DNA of 64,000 nt from Brevundimonas sp. M20 (GCF_006547065.1 NZ_CP041243.1:2557001-2621000), one strand, 5' to 3'. Counted from the stretch's first letter, positions 8,848 to 18,462 are shown. Numbers and translations are program-made. The notes: a model not told the origin generated them from the sequence alone.

Positions 8848-8876
8848 GGCCGGGTTGGACAGGGTCCGACCCGGCC
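8848..8876 (+). terminator. Intrinsic terminator between convergent genes
   Basis: A 13-bp stem, GGCCGGGTTGGAC (8848-8860) with GTCCGACCCGGCC (8864-8876), containing one G-T wobble and an AGG loop, followed by GCTTTCGTTCT. It lies between the membrane protein and the 3' end of flhA and may serve both strands. Confidence 0.75.
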
Positions 8877-8885
8877 GCTTTCGTT

Positions 8886-10997
8886 CTAGACCGAACCGAT
8901 GGTCCGCAGGCGCGCCTTGGGATGCACCTCGTTCTGGCTCATCACCACCGTCTGGCCGCGGAAGCGTTCAATGATCGAGCGCACGTAGGGCCGGACCTGC
9001 GGGCCGGTCAGCAACACCGCCGTCTCGCCCGACATCGCCGCGCGCTCGAATACGTCGCGGACGGCGCGGATGAAGTCCTGCAGCCGCGACGGCGCCATGG
9101 CCAGTTGCTTGTCCTCGCCGGGGCCGATCAGGCTCTCGGCGAAGGCCTGTTCCCACTCGGGCGACAGCGTGACGATGGGGAGGGCGCCGTCATCGCCCTT
9201 GTGCTGCCAACACAGCTGCCGGGCCAGACGGGCGCGGACGTGCTCGACCAGGGTGGTGACCGAGGTGCTGTGCGGCGCGGCCTCCGCCAGACCTTCCAGA
9301 ATGGCGCCCAGATCGCGGATGGAGACCTTCTCGCGCAGCAGGGACTGCAGGACGCGTTGCAGGGTCGTGACGGTGACGACCGTGGGGATCAGCTCCTCGA
9401 CCAGCTTCTTCTCTTCGGTCCCCAGTTCCTTCAGCAGCTTCTGCACCTCGGCGTAGGAGAGCAGGTCCGCCATGTTCTCCTTGAGGATTTCGGTCAGGTG
9501 GGTGGTCAGCACCGTCGACGGGTCGACGATGGTGTAGCCGCGGAAGGTCGCTTCCTCGCGCAGGCTTTCATCGATCCAGGTGGCGGGCAGGCCGAAGGCG
9601 GGTTCGCGTGTGTGTTCGCCCGGCAGCTCGACCTGACGACCGGCGGGGTCCATCGCCATCAGCGAGCCCAGACGCACCTCGCCACTGCCGGCCTCCATCT
9701 CCTTGATGCGAATGGCATAGCCCTGCGTGCCCAGACGCATGTTGTCGAGGATGCGCACCGACGGCATGACGAAGCCGTACTCCTGGGCCAGCGAACGACG
9801 CAGGGCCCGGACCTGATCGGTCAGGCGGCGGCCCTCCAGATCGTTGATCAGCGACAGCAGGGAATACCCCAGCTCGATCTTGACCTCGTCGATGGTCAGG
9901 GCCGTGCCGATGGGTTCTTCCACATCCTCGGCCGGACCGGAGGCGGTCTGGGCCAGTTCGGCCTCGGTCGGTTGGGGCTTGAGACGGTCGCGACCCAGTC
10001 GCCAGGCCAGGAAGCCAGCGCCGGCGGCCAGCGCCATGAAGGGGATGATCGGCATGCCCGGGATCAGGCCAATCAGGGCCGACGAACCGGCGACCACGCC
10101 CAGCGAAACCGGGTTGGTGGCCAGCTGGCTGACGAAAGCCTTGTCCGCCGTGCCCTCGACGCCCGCCTTCGACACCAGGAAGCCGGCGGCGATCGAGATG
10201 ATGATGGCCGGAACCTGGGTCACCAGACCGTCGCCGATGGTCAGCTGGACATAGGTATTGGCCGCGTCGCCGACCGGCATGCCGTGCGAGACCACGCCGA
10301 TCAGGATACCGCCGATGGCGTTGATGAAGGTGATGATCAGGCCCGCGACGGCGTCGCCGCGCACGAATTTGGACGCACCGTCCATGGCCCCGAAGAAGGT
10401 CGATTCCTGCTCCAGCTCCTTGCGGCGCAGCTTGGCCTGGTCCTCGGTGATCAAGCCCGACGACAGGTCGGCGTCGATGGCCATCTGCTTGCCCGGCATG
10501 GAGTCCAGGGTGAAGCGGGCGGACACTTCTGCGATCCGGGTCGAACCCTTGGTGATGACGACGAAGTTCACCACCAGAATGATCGCGAAGATGATCACCC
10601 CGATGATGAAGTTGCCGCCCATCATCAGCTCGCCGAAGGCGGCGATGACCTGACCGGCGGAGGCGTGACCCTCCTGACCATGGGTCAGGATCAGACGGGT
10701 CGAGGCCAGGTTCAGGCCCAGACGGAACAGGGTCGAGACCAGCAGCACCGTCGGGAAGATGGCGAAGTCGAGCGGCCGCTTCATCATCACGGCCGTCATC
10801 AGGATCAGCACCGACGACACCAGCGAGAAGGCCAGCAGCAGATCCAGCAGGAATTTCGGGATCGGCAGGATCAGCAGCAGGATGACGCCGATCACGCCGA
10901 CGGCCATCAGCACTTCGCCGCGCATCAGCCAGCCGCGCATGTCGCCGGCGGTCGGACGGGCGAAGCCGTCCTTCATCAGGATGGGGGCGTCAGTCAT
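8886..10997 (-). CDS. flhA: Flagellar export gate protein FlhA
   Basis: A 703-aa protein of normal FlhA length. Eight N-terminal membrane segments (residues about 25-330, starting VLMAVGVIGVILLLILP) include the FHIPEP-family signature region between TM4 and TM5, seen as TKGSTRIAEVSARFTLDSMPGKQMAIDADL. The C-terminal half is the cytoplasmic export-gate ring that binds chaperone-substrate complexes (ending VVMSQNEVHPKARLRTIGSV). FlhA uses the proton motive force for flagellar type III export. It is the last gene of the fliF-fliG-fliH-fliN-flbD-flhA run and is separated from flbD by 66 bp with a stable hairpin, so read-through may be attenuated or the mRNA processed there. Confidence 0.97.
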   Translation of the reverse strand: MTDAPILMKDGFARPTAGDMRGWLMRGEVLMAVGVIGVILLLILPIPKFLLDLLLAFSLVSSVLILMTAVMMKRPLDFAIFPTVLLVSTLFRLGLNLASTRLILTHGQEGHASAGQVIAAFGELMMGGNFIIGVIIFAIILVVNFVVITKGSTRIAEVSARFTLDSMPGKQMAIDADLSSGLITEDQAKLRRKELEQESTFFGAMDGASKFVRGDAVAGLIITFINAIGGILIGVVSHGMPVGDAANTYVQLTIGDGLVTQVPAIIISIAAGFLVSKAGVEGTADKAFVSQLATNPVSLGVVAGSSALIGLIPGMPIIPFMALAAGAGFLAWRLGRDRLKPQPTEAELAQTASGPAEDVEEPIGTALTIDEVKIELGYSLLSLINDLEGRRLTDQVRALRRSLAQEYGFVMPSVRILDNMRLGTQGYAIRIKEMEAGSGEVRLGSLMAMDPAGRQVELPGEHTREPAFGLPATWIDESLREEATFRGYTIVDPSTVLTTHLTEILKENMADLLSYAEVQKLLKELGTEEKKLVEELIPTVVTVTTLQRVLQSLLREKVSIRDLGAILEGLAEAAPHSTSVTTLVEHVRARLARQLCWQHKGDDGALPIVTLSPEWEQAFAESLIGPGEDKQLAMAPSRLQDFIRAVRDVFERAAMSGETAVLLTGPQVRPYVRSIIERFRGQTVVMSQNEVHPKARLRTIGSV

Positions 10998-11003
10998 GGC
11001 TGA

Positions 11004-11025
11004 ACCCTCCCGCTTCCGGGAGGGT
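11004..11025 (-). terminator. Hairpin between flbD and flhA
   Basis: A perfect 9-bp stem, ACCCTCCCG (11004-11012) with CGGGAGGGT (11017-11025) and a CTTC loop, ending 7 bases upstream of the flhA start. There is no T-run, so it may be a processing or attenuation element rather than a full terminator. Confidence 0.5.
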
Positions 11026-11063
11026 GGTCAGGACGCTTCTGCGGTCCGTCGCCAGTGTCATGA

Positions 11064-12458
11064 TCAGGCCGCGTAACCCGAGGCCGCGACGCCCGACTGG
11101 GGCGCGGGGATCGACGTGCCCTCGTCGGCGTATTCGTTCAGCTTGTTGCGCAGGGTCCGGATCGAGATACCCAGGATGTTCGCCGCATGGGTGCGGTTGC
11201 CCAGGCAGTGCGACAGGGTGTCGAGGATCAGGGTCTTCTCCATCTGCGCGACGGTCTGGCCGACGTGCGAGCGGGTGACGACGTCGGCGGCATGGGCCGC
11301 GCGGGCGGCCGGACCGGCGTCAGCGGGGGATGCGCCGTAGGCTCCGGACGTCAGGGGCTGGCCGTCGGGCAGGCGGATGGCCTCCACGTCGATCTCCGGG
11401 CCCACCGCGAGCAGCACCGCACGGTGCATCGCGTTTTCCAGCTCGCGGACGTTGCCGTTCCAGCGGTGGCTGATCAGGGCGCGCTTGGCGTCGGCGGAGA
11501 TCGGACGCACCGGCACGCCGTTGGCGGCGGCGTATTTCTTGACGAAGTGGTCGGCCAGAACGGCGATGTCGCCCGGACGCTCACGCAGGGCGGGCAGGCG
11601 CAGGTTCACGACGTTCAGGCGGTACAGCAGGTCTTCGCGGAAGCTGCCCTCGGCGACCGACTTGGCCAGATCGCGGTTCGAGGTGGCGATGATGCGGATG
11701 TTGACCGGCACCGGCTTGGCGCCGCCGACACGGTCGATGACCCGCTCCTGAATGGCGCGCAGCAGCTTGGCCTGCAGGCGGACATCCATCTCGGAGATTT
11801 CGTCCAGCAGCAGGGTGCCGCCGTCGGCTTCCTCGAACTTGCCGATGCGGCGGGCCATGGCGCCGGTGAACGCCCCCTTCTCGTGCCCGAACAGTTCGGA
11901 CTCGAGCAGATTGTCCGGGATGGCGGCGCAGTTGACGCTGATGAAGGGACGTTCGGCGCGCCTGGACCCGCTGTGCAGGTAGCGGGCCATGACTTCCTTA
12001 CCGACACCGCTCTCACCGGTGATCAGGATCGAGGCTTCCGAGCGGGCGACCTGATCGGCCAACTGGATGACGTGCTTCATCGACGGGTCGGCCGAAATCA
12101 TCGGACGTTCGTCGTCGGCGACCGCCGACAGCACCGCCGCGATCAGGTCCGCTTCCGGCGGCAGGGGGATGAACTCCTTGGCGCCCGCGCGAATGGCGTT
12201 GGCGGCGTCCACCGCATCGGCATCGACGCCGCAGGCGACGACCGGGACGTGGATGCGCTCGTTCTCGTTGGCCGAGATCAGGGCGGCGATGTCCACGCGA
12301 TAGTCGACCATCAGCAGGTCCGCGCCCTGCCCTCGCCGGAGCTGCTCCGTCGCCTGATCGCCGCGCTCGACGTGCTGGACCTTGGCGCCGTGCGCCATGG
12401 CCATTTTCACCGCCGTCGCCAGCTGTCCGCTGAGCCTGCCAACCACCAGAAGCCGCAT
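11064..12458 (-). CDS. flbD: Sigma-54-dependent flagellar regulator FlbD
   Basis: A 464-aa NtrC-family activator. The N-terminal receiver-like domain (1-120) starts MRLLVVGRLSG, lacking the acidic pair usual near residues 8-10, which fits the FlbD type whose activity is known to depend on FliX. The AAA+ domain has Walker A GESGVGKE, the sigma-54 contact loop GAFTGA, and Walker B GGTLLLDEISEM. The C-terminus carries a Fis-type HTH (NRTHAANILGISIRTLRNKL). In Caulobacter crescentus FlbD activates late (sigma-54) flagellar genes and represses early ones such as fliF by binding ftr sites; candidate ftr-like sites are present in this window. It is encoded downstream of fliN, 68 bp apart. Confidence 0.96.
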   Translation of the reverse strand: MRLLVVGRLSGQLATAVKMAMAHGAKVQHVERGDQATEQLRRGQGADLLMVDYRVDIAALISANENERIHVPVVACGVDADAVDAANAIRAGAKEFIPLPPEADLIAAVLSAVADDERPMISADPSMKHVIQLADQVARSEASILITGESGVGKEVMARYLHSGSRRAERPFISVNCAAIPDNLLESELFGHEKGAFTGAMARRIGKFEEADGGTLLLDEISEMDVRLQAKLLRAIQERVIDRVGGAKPVPVNIRIIATSNRDLAKSVAEGSFREDLLYRLNVVNLRLPALRERPGDIAVLADHFVKKYAAANGVPVRPISADAKRALISHRWNGNVRELENAMHRAVLLAVGPEIDVEAIRLPDGQPLTSGAYGASPADAGPAARAAHAADVVTRSHVGQTVAQMEKTLILDTLSHCLGNRTHAANILGISIRTLRNKLNEYADEGTSIPAPQSGVAASGYAA

Positions 12459-12526
12459 GGGTCTTCTCCTCTAATCTCTACGCCGCGTCGCCGTCACTTT
12501 CCGCGCAATCCGCTGCGCGGCATTGC

Positions 12527-12859
12527 TTAAGCGCCACTGTCTTCCGTCTTGATGATTTCCGTCATGGTCACGCCCAGACGGTCTTCCACGACCACCACCT
12601 CGCCGCGGGCGACCAGACGGTTGTTGACGAAGATGTCGATGGCCTCGCCGACCTTGCGGTCCAGCTCCAGCACGCTGCCGCGGTTCAGCTTGAGCAGCTG
12701 GGCGACGGACATGTGGGCCTTGCCCAGAACGGCGGAGATGTTCACCGGCACGTCGAAGACCGGCGCCAGATCATGCGCCGACTTCTCGGTGACGTCCTCG
12801 TGAGCGGGGAAGCTGTTGTCCGAGGAAAACTCTTCCAGAGCCATGGTGTCGGTGGGCAT
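12527..12859 (-). CDS. fliN: Flagellar motor switch protein FliN
   Basis: A 110-aa protein with the SpoA/FliN C-terminal domain: VNISAVLGKAHMSVAQLL, then LNRGSVLELDRKVGEAIDIF and NNRLVARGEVVVVEDRLGV. These are the classic FliN strands that form the C-ring rim with FliM. The N-terminal roughly 30 residues are acidic and poorly conserved, as is usual. Its start codon shares one base with the stop of fliH, so the two are translationally coupled. Confidence 0.96.
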   Translation of the reverse strand: MPTDTMALEEFSSDNSFPAHEDVTEKSAHDLAPVFDVPVNISAVLGKAHMSVAQLLKLNRGSVLELDRKVGEAIDIFVNNRLVARGEVVVVEDRLGVTMTEIIKTEDSGA

Positions 12860-13512
12860 CAGAACCTCCCGTCGTTCAGGGTTTCAGCGTGCCCGGCCTC
12901 GGCGGCCAAAGCGGAATTCAGGGCCTCGACCATGCGGCCGAAGGCGGCTTCAGGCTCGAAGTCGGCGCGACCGTCGGCCCACTCCAGGCGGAAGGCGGCG
13001 ACAGGCAGACCCGGCTCGTCGCGGAAGGCCAGCACGCCCGAGAAGCCGGCGTCGGCGGCCATCTGTTGCAGGCGTTCGCGGGTCTCGTCGTTCAGGTCGC
13101 CGGTGCGGATGACCAGACGGGGCGAGGCGTCGATCTCCTGCCCCAACGTCTCCAGCGCGGCCTGCAGCGGAGCCTGCGGGAAACGATCCAGAGCCGAGGC
13201 GGCGACGACACGGGCGGCGCTCATGGCCAGCTCGGCGGCCTGTTCGCGGTGGGCCCGGGCGATCTGGGTCAGGGCCGGCGCGGCGGAGGCCAGCGCCTGA
13301 CCGATCGAGGACAGGGCCATGGCCTGGATGCTGGCGACCTCGGCCAGGGCGCTTTCGCGCGCCTCCAGCGCCGCCTGGGCGACCATGGCCTCGACCTCCG
13401 CTTGCGTCCACGCATGCTTGACCGGACGCCAGGCGGAGGCGCGCACGACCTCGCCGCCCGCGTCGAACTCGGTGTCGAAGGAGAAGAGTTTTCTTTCGGC
13501 CTGAACGGTCAT
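12859..13512 (-). CDS. fliH: Flagellar assembly protein FliH (FlbE)
   Basis: A 217-aa protein in the position of Caulobacter flbE, between fliG and fliN. The N-terminal half is alanine-rich helix (QAALEARESALAEVASIQAM) expected to form the FliH stalk, and the C-terminal half resembles the V-ATPase E-subunit-like domain (RLVIRTGDLNDETRERLQQM). FliH regulates the export ATPase FliI and docks it on FliN. FliI is not encoded in this window. The start is 1 bp after the fliG stop. The identification rests on position plus weak sequence similarity. Confidence 0.88.
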   Translation of the reverse strand: MTVQAERKLFSFDTEFDAGGEVVRASAWRPVKHAWTQAEVEAMVAQAALEARESALAEVASIQAMALSSIGQALASAAPALTQIARAHREQAAELAMSAARVVAASALDRFPQAPLQAALETLGQEIDASPRLVIRTGDLNDETRERLQQMAADAGFSGVLAFRDEPGLPVAAFRLEWADGRADFEPEAAFGRMVEALNSALAAEAGHAETLNDGRF

Positions 13513-13513
13513 G

Positions 13514-14554
13514 TCAGTAGATCAACTCGTCATCGCCGCCCTGGCCGACCAGCATGATCTCGCCCTTGGCGGCGAGGTCCTTGGCGACCTGAACCATGGC
13601 CATCTGCGCCTGATCGACGTCTTTCAGACGGACCGGTCCCATCGATTCCATGTCCTCGCGCATGATCTTGGCCGCGCGCTCGGACATGTTGGAGAAGAAC
13701 ATCTCGCGCAGGGTCTCGGAGGCGCCCTTCATGGCCAGCGCCAGCGAGTCCTTCTCGACCGCGCGCAGCAGGGTCTGGACGCCGCCCGGATCAAGCTTGG
13801 ACAGGTCCTCGAACACGAACATCAGGGCGCGGATACGCTCGGCCGCCTCGCGGTTGCGCTCTTCCAGCGCACCGATGAAGCGGGCCTCGGTCTGGCGGTC
13901 GAAGCTGTTGAAGATGTCGGCCATCAGCTCGTGGCTGTCGCGCTTGGACGTGCGGGCCAGGTTCGACATGAACTCGGTGCGCAGGGTCTGCTCGATCTTG
14001 TCGAGGATGTCGCGCTGCACCGGCTCCATGCGCAGCATCCGCTGCACGCACTCCAGGGCGAAGTCCTCGGGCAGGCTGGTGAGGACGCGCGAGGCGTGGT
14101 CCGGTTTGATCTTGGACAGGACCACCGCGACGGTCTGGGGGTATTCGTTCTTCAGATAGTTGGCGAGAACGGCCTCGTTCACATTGCCGAGCTTGTCCCA
14201 CATGGTCCGCCCGGCCGGGCCGCGAATTTCCTCCATCAGGGCGTCGACGCGATCGCCCGGCATGAAGGAGGCCAGCAGTTTCTGGGTCTGCTCATAGCTG
14301 CCCATGACCGCGCCGGAGCCGGTCATGCCCGAGACAAACTCGACCAGCAGCTCCTCGACGACCTGGGCGCTGACCGTGCCGAGCCCGGCCATGGCCTGGG
14401 AGATTTCCTTGATCTCCTCCTCATCCAGACCTTCCCACAGCCGGGTGTGCTCCTCACCGAGCGACAGCAGGATGACGGCCGCCTTCTCGGGGCCGGTCAG
14501 TTTCCGGATGTCATCAACAGCCGGCTTCTTGGTGACCATGCGGGCGCCGGACAT
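13514..14554 (-). CDS. fliG: Flagellar motor switch protein FliG
   Basis: A 346-aa protein of normal FliG length. The N-terminal domain begins [19 protein letters not shown], the middle domain has the EHPQ-type motif as [14 protein letters not shown], and the C-terminal torque domain carries the charged helix with [20 protein letters not shown]. FliG connects the MS ring (FliF) to the C ring and contacts the MotA stator. The ATG overlaps the fliF stop by one base (TGATG), so it is translated with fliF. Confidence 0.97.
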   Translation of the reverse strand: MSGARMVTKKPAVDDIRKLTGPEKAAVILLSLGEEHTRLWEGLDEEEIKEISQAMAGLGTVSAQVVEELLVEFVSGMTGSGAVMGSYEQTQKLLASFMPGDRVDALMEEIRGPAGRTMWDKLGNVNEAVLANYLKNEYPQTVAVVLSKIKPDHASRVLTSLPEDFALECVQRMLRMEPVQRDILDKIEQTLRTEFMSNLARTSKRDSHELMADIFNSFDRQTEARFIGALEERNREAAERIRALMFVFEDLSKLDPGGVQTLLRAVEKDSLALAMKGASETLREMFFSNMSERAAKIMREDMESMGPVRLKDVDQAQMAMVQVAKDLAAKGEIMLVGQGGDDELIY

Positions 14555-16185
14555 CAGCCTTCATGCACCCAGCTACGGATGATCGAGGTCGATTCTTCCG
14601 GATGCTTCTCGACGAACTCGGCGACCTTCTTGACGGAGGAGGCCTTCACCTGTCCCTCGATGCGCGCGATGTCGAGGCGCTGCTCCATGTCGGACGGGCC
14701 GCCCAGTTGCGGCACGGCGCCGCCCGTGGCGCCGACGATCGAGGTCTGCAGCGCCGTCACCGGCATGCCGCCCGCCGCGGCGGCCTGCAACTGCGGCGCG
14801 CCACCGCCCGTCGCGGCCTTCAGCAGCGGACGCAGGACGAAGAAGATCAGCAGCACGCCGGTGACGAGCAGCACCAGCAGCTCGATCCCGCGCATCATGT
14901 CGTCCTTGGTGAAGTTGAACAGCGAGTTGCCCGACTCTTCACCGCCCGCCACCGCATCGCGGTTGAAGCGAACGTTCAGAACCTCGATCTTGTCACCCCG
15001 CGTCTCGTCGATGCCGACAGCGGCCGCGACCAGCGACTTGACCTGCGCGATCTCTTCCGCCGTGCGGGCGGTATAGGTCGGTTCACCGCCGTCAGCGCCG
15101 GGCGTCCACTTGCCGTCCAGCAGAACCGACACGGCCAGCTTCTTGATCTCGCCGGCTTCCTTCACCGTGGTCGTGGTGGTGTTGGAGATTTCGTAGTTGG
15201 TGGTCTCGGTGTTCTGGGTGTCGCGCGAACCCTGCGGGGTGTTGGCCGGAGCCTGACCGCCGGGGATGTTGTTGGTGGCGGTCGCGCCGCCGTCGGGCGC
15301 CCCGGTCGTGTCGGTGCTTTCCGTGCCGTTGGTCGAGGTCGAGCGAACCACCTGACCGTCCGGATCGAAGCGCTGCTCCTGGGTGGTCGAGCGGGCGTGG
15401 TCGATCTCGGCGGTGACCTGCACGCGCGCGCCGCCGACGCCGACGACGCCTTCGACGATGTCCTTGATCCGGGCCTGCAGCTGCGCCTCGGTCTGGCCAC
15501 GCGCTTCTTCGGCTGAGGCCGCGCTGAAGCCGTCAGCGCTGGAACCCGCCGCTAGGGTGCGGTTCGAGGTGTCGGTCAGGGTGACCTTCTCCGGCTTCAT
15601 GTTCGGCACGGACGAGGCGACGACGTTGCGGATGGCCTGGACCTGGGCGCCGCTGAGCTGACCACCGGTCACGCCGACGACCACCGAAGCCGTCGGCTCC
15701 GCCGCCTGAGACTGGAACAGCTGACGCTCCGGCAGGGCGATCATCACCCGCGCCGACTGGATGCCGCGCAGGCCGAGGATGGTCCGCGACAGCTCGCCCT
15801 CAAGCGCGCGCTTGGCGTTCAGGTTCTGCTGGAACTCGGTCTGCCCCAGCACGGACTGGTTGTCGAAGATTTCGTAACCGACGCTGCCCGAGGTCACGAG
15901 CCCCTTGCCCGCGACCAGCATGCGGGCCTCGCCGACCTGATCGCGGTTGACGAAGATGGTCGAGCCGTCGCCCTTGGCGCTGTACTTGATCCCGGCGCTG
16001 TCCAGCGCGGTCGTGACTTCAGAGGCTTCACGCAGGTCGAGGTTGGAATACAGCAGGGCGTCCGGCGCCTGGCCGATGCGCAGCATGACGGCGATCAGCA
16101 CCGCCGCGACGCCGGCGGCGATGCCGAGCACCACGGCCAGCCGGCCGATCCCGAATTTCTGCAACGCCGCCGTGAAGCCGCCCAC
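14554..16185 (-). CDS. fliF: Flagellar MS-ring protein FliF
   Basis: A 543-aa protein starting at a GTG ([15 protein letters not shown]). TM1 is at about residues 18-37. The YscJ/FliF ring-building domain follows ([20 protein letters not shown]), then the RBM3 region, a threonine/glycine-rich linker ([20 protein letters not shown]), and TM2 near residue 450 ([19 protein letters not shown]). The C-terminal FliG-binding tail ends RSWVHEG. FliF forms the inner-membrane ring on which export and switch are built. It is the first gene of its operon; the promoter region upstream carries a CtrA-like box and an ftr-like element. Confidence 0.97.
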   Translation of the reverse strand: MGGFTAALQKFGIGRLAVVLGIAAGVAAVLIAVMLRIGQAPDALLYSNLDLREASEVTTALDSAGIKYSAKGDGSTIFVNRDQVGEARMLVAGKGLVTSGSVGYEIFDNQSVLGQTEFQQNLNAKRALEGELSRTILGLRGIQSARVMIALPERQLFQSQAAEPTASVVVGVTGGQLSGAQVQAIRNVVASSVPNMKPEKVTLTDTSNRTLAAGSSADGFSAASAEEARGQTEAQLQARIKDIVEGVVGVGGARVQVTAEIDHARSTTQEQRFDPDGQVVRSTSTNGTESTDTTGAPDGGATATNNIPGGQAPANTPQGSRDTQNTETTNYEISNTTTTTVKEAGEIKKLAVSVLLDGKWTPGADGGEPTYTARTAEEIAQVKSLVAAAVGIDETRGDKIEVLNVRFNRDAVAGGEESGNSLFNFTKDDMMRGIELLVLLVTGVLLIFFVLRPLLKAATGGGAPQLQAAAAGGMPVTALQTSIVGATGGAVPQLGGPSDMEQRLDIARIEGQVKASSVKKVAEFVEKHPEESTSIIRSWVHEG

Positions 16186-16228
16186 GCGCCCTAGCCCCGA
16201 TACTCACGGGACCTTCAATCGACCCGCT

Positions 16229-16245
16229 GGGCAGAAAATGCCGGG
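16229..16245 (-). promoter_or_regulatory. ftr-like (FlbD-type) element at fliF
   Basis: On the gene strand it reads CCCGGCATTTTCTGCCC, a GGCA-N5-TGCC palindrome core. The same 17-bp element occurs at fliQ and flgB, each 5 bp downstream of the CtrA-like box. It resembles the C. crescentus ftr element bound by FlbD as I recall it. It could also overlap the -10 region. Confidence 0.6.
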
Positions 16246-16250
16246 CACGT

Positions 16251-16267
16251 GGTAAACGACCCGTTAA
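16251..16267 (-). promoter_or_regulatory. CtrA-like box at fliF
   Basis: On the gene strand it reads TTAA-CGGGTCG-TTTACC, one mismatch from TTAA-N7-TTAACC. A further TTAA lies 8 bp upstream. CtrA controls fliF in C. crescentus, so the assignment agrees with known biology. Confidence 0.65.
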
Positions 16268-16292
16268 GAGAGCCGTTAACACCCGTGAACAG

Positions 16293-17369
16293 TCACCGTT
16301 TGCGACGCTGGCCCATGACGAAGCCGATGATCTTCGCGGCCGCTTCGAAGTGTTCGCGCGGGATGGTCTCATCGACATCGACCGCGGCGTAAAGGGCGCG
16401 GGCCAGCGGAACGTTCTCGACGATCGGCACATCATGTTCGCGCGCCACTTCCCGGATGCGCATGGCGAGGGCGTCAACGCCCTTGGCCACGCAAACCGGC
16501 GCGGCGTCGCCCTGATCGGGTTCGTAGCGCAGGGCGACCGAGTAGTGGGTCGGGTTGGTGACAATCACCGTGGCCTTGGGCACATTGGCCATCATCCGCT
16601 GACGGCTGCGCTGCATGCGGATCTGCTTCAGCTTCGCCTTGACGTGCGGATCGCCTTCCGCCTGCTTGTAGTCTTCCTTCAGCTCTTCCTTCGACATCCG
16701 CATGCGCTTGGCGAAGCGGAAGCGCTGCCACACGTAGTCAGCGCCTGCGGTGAAGCCCAGGAAGATGATCGCCGCCGCCATCAGGACGATGGCCATGTCC
16801 CGCGCCAGCGGCAGGATGGCGGCGGGCGGCATGCCCGCCAGGTTCTCGAACTCCCGCACATGCGGCTTCATCACCATCCAGCAGATGAAGCTGACGACGA
16901 GCAGTTTCAGGAAGGTCTTGCCGAACTGGAACAGGCCGTCCGGCCCGAAGATGCGCTTGAAACCCTCCAGCGGATTGATGCGGTTCCACTGGGGCTTGAG
17001 CTTGTCGGCGGTGAACAGAAGGCCGGACTGGGCGACGTTGCCGCCGACGCCGCCGATGATGGTCGCCAGCATCACCGCGCCGAGGAAGGGCGTCACCGCC
17101 CACAGGGCGTGCATGCCTATCTCGATGCCCGCGCCCGCCTCCAGCCCGCCGAGCATGGCGTGGGGCGAGGCGATGAACGGCAGCAACTGTTCCGCCATCG
17201 AGGTGGCGAAATAGCCGCCGGCGCCCAGCAACACCGCCGCCGCCCCCAGCAGGGACGCCGCCGCGCCGACGTCCATGGACTTGGCGACATCCCCCTTCTT
17301 CCGCGCATCGGCTAGTTTTCGTGGGGTTGCCTCTTCTGTTTTCGACTCGGGATCGGCGCCTTCAGCCAC
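16293..17369 (-). CDS. flhB: Flagellar export switch protein FlhB
   Basis: A 358-aa protein with four membrane segments and the cytoplasmic autocleavage motif NPTH (in VIVTNPTHYSVALRYE), where the protein cuts itself to switch export specificity from rod/hook to filament. The N-terminal tail (DPESKTEEATPRKLADARKKG) is the conserved cytoplasmic start of the family. It overlaps the end of fliR by 8 nt, giving a fliQ-fliR-flhB operon, and is followed 107 bp later by the fliF promoter on the same strand. Confidence 0.97.
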   Translation of the reverse strand: MAEGADPESKTEEATPRKLADARKKGDVAKSMDVGAAASLLGAAAVLLGAGGYFATSMAEQLLPFIASPHAMLGGLEAGAGIEIGMHALWAVTPFLGAVMLATIIGGVGGNVAQSGLLFTADKLKPQWNRINPLEGFKRIFGPDGLFQFGKTFLKLLVVSFICWMVMKPHVREFENLAGMPPAAILPLARDMAIVLMAAAIIFLGFTAGADYVWQRFRFAKRMRMSKEELKEDYKQAEGDPHVKAKLKQIRMQRSRQRMMANVPKATVIVTNPTHYSVALRYEPDQGDAAPVCVAKGVDALAMRIREVAREHDVPIVENVPLARALYAAVDVDETIPREHFEAAAKIIGFVMGQRRKR

Positions 17370-18132
17370 CGGCGCCTCCCGCGAAGATCTGGGCGAACGC
17401 GCGGTAGCGGTCGATGAAGACCGTGCCGAGCACGCCGAGACTTAGAGCAAAAATGGACAGCCCCAGGATCACGCTGAGCGGGGCGGCCGCGAAGAAGATC
17501 TGGAACGCCGGCATCACACGGCCGACCAGTCCCGAGGCCAGGTTGAAGATCAGGGCGAAGACCAGCAGCGGCGCCGAAAGCTGAACCCCTAGGGCGAAAC
17601 TGTCGCCCAGGGTGCGGATCGCCAGCGTCGCAAAGTCGCCGGTCATCAGGGGACGCGCGGGCGCGATCAGGTCATAGGATCCCACCAGCCCGGCGATGAA
17701 CAGGTGGTGGGTGTCGGTGGCGAAGATCAGGGTCGTGCCCAGCAGCATCAGGAAGGCCGAGATGGTCGTGCCCGGCGCGGCCTGCAGGGGGTTGGCGGTC
17801 TGGGCGAAGCTGAGCGTGGTCTGCAGCGAGACGATCTCGCCCGCGGTCGACAGGGCGGTGAGGAAGCTGCGTAGAAGGGCGCCGATCATCAGGCCGACGA
17901 CGACCTCCCGGATGACCCAGCCCGCCATGCCGCCCAGCGTCGCCGGAAGGGCCGGAAGCGCGCCCGCCACGACAGGCCAGAGCGCGAGCGTCACCACCAA
18001 TGCAAAAGACAGGCGGATGCGCGGCGGCACATAGCTTTCGCCGACGCCGGGCAGCATCAGCAGCACCGCGCCGATGCGGGCGAAGATCAGCGCGCCCTGC
18101 CAGACCTGTTCAGATGTGGCGTAAGGCTCCAC
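17362..18132 (-). CDS. fliR: Flagellar export gate protein FliR
   Basis: A 256-aa, very hydrophobic protein with the FliR pattern: VWQGALIFARIGAVLLMLPG at the N-terminus, VVVGLMIGALLRSFLTALS in the middle, and a final stretch NLASGLVGRVMPAFQIFFAA then PLSVILGLSIFALSL. With FliP and FliQ it forms the export channel helix in the inner membrane. It lies 7 bp downstream of fliQ. Confidence 0.96.
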   Translation of the reverse strand: MEPYATSEQVWQGALIFARIGAVLLMLPGVGESYVPPRIRLSFALVVTLALWPVVAGALPALPATLGGMAGWVIREVVVGLMIGALLRSFLTALSTAGEIVSLQTTLSFAQTANPLQAAPGTTISAFLMLLGTTLIFATDTHHLFIAGLVGSYDLIAPARPLMTGDFATLAIRTLGDSFALGVQLSAPLLVFALIFNLASGLVGRVMPAFQIFFAAAPLSVILGLSIFALSLGVLGTVFIDRYRAFAQIFAGGAGG

Positions 18133-18139
18133 GCGCCGA

Positions 18140-18403
18140 TCACATGCCCGCGATGCGCGCGGCGATGGTCCGCATGAAACCGCCCAGCAGGGCGCCCATC
18201 AGCGGCAGGAACAGCAGAAGCGAAACGAAGATGGCGATGATCTTGGGGGCATAGATCAGGGTCTGTTCCTGGATCTGGGTCAGGGCCTGCACCAGACCGA
18301 TGACCACGCCGACGACCAGACCGACCAGCAGGATCGGGGCGCACAGCTGGATCGTCAGCCACAGGGCGTCGCGACCCACATCCAGAACTTCCGCGCCGTT
18401 CAT
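18140..18403 (-). CDS. fliQ: Flagellar export gate protein FliQ
   Basis: An 87-aa protein with two membrane helices and the family motif LVVGVVIGLVQALTQIQEQT, then YAPKIIAIFVSLLLFLPLMG. Length and hairpin topology match FliQ, which packs around FliP-FliR in the export gate. It is the first gene of fliQ-fliR-flhB; its 106-bp upstream region holds the same CtrA-box plus ftr-like arrangement found at fliF and flgB. Confidence 0.97.
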   Translation of the reverse strand: MNGAEVLDVGRDALWLTIQLCAPILLVGLVVGVVIGLVQALTQIQEQTLIYAPKIIAIFVSLLLFLPLMGALLGGFMRTIAARIAGM

Positions 18404-18440
18404 GCCACGCTCCAGCGGCCGCAGAACGCGCGGCCGAACC

Positions 18441-18457
18441 GGGCAAGAAATGCCGGG
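18441..18457 (-). promoter_or_regulatory. ftr-like (FlbD-type) element at fliQ
   Basis: On the gene strand it reads CCCGGCATTTCTTGCCC, identical to the fliF element except for a swap of two central bases. It sits 5 bp downstream of the CtrA-like box. Confidence 0.6.
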
Positions 18458-18462
18458 CGTGT

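Noticed and set aside
8922..11003. Long plus-strand frame opposite flhA (693 codons) and similar frames opposite fliF, fliG, flbD and the TPR gene
   Set aside because: They are antisense readings of real high-GC genes, rich in H, R, G and Q, with no recognisable domain; the minus-strand genes are certain.
16229..16245. Sigma-54 promoter reading of the GGCATTTTCTGCC element
   Set aside because: A sigma-54 promoter needs GG and GC with 10 bases between; here only 8 lie between GG and GC, and the element follows a CtrA box, as expected for early (not sigma-54) flagellar genes.
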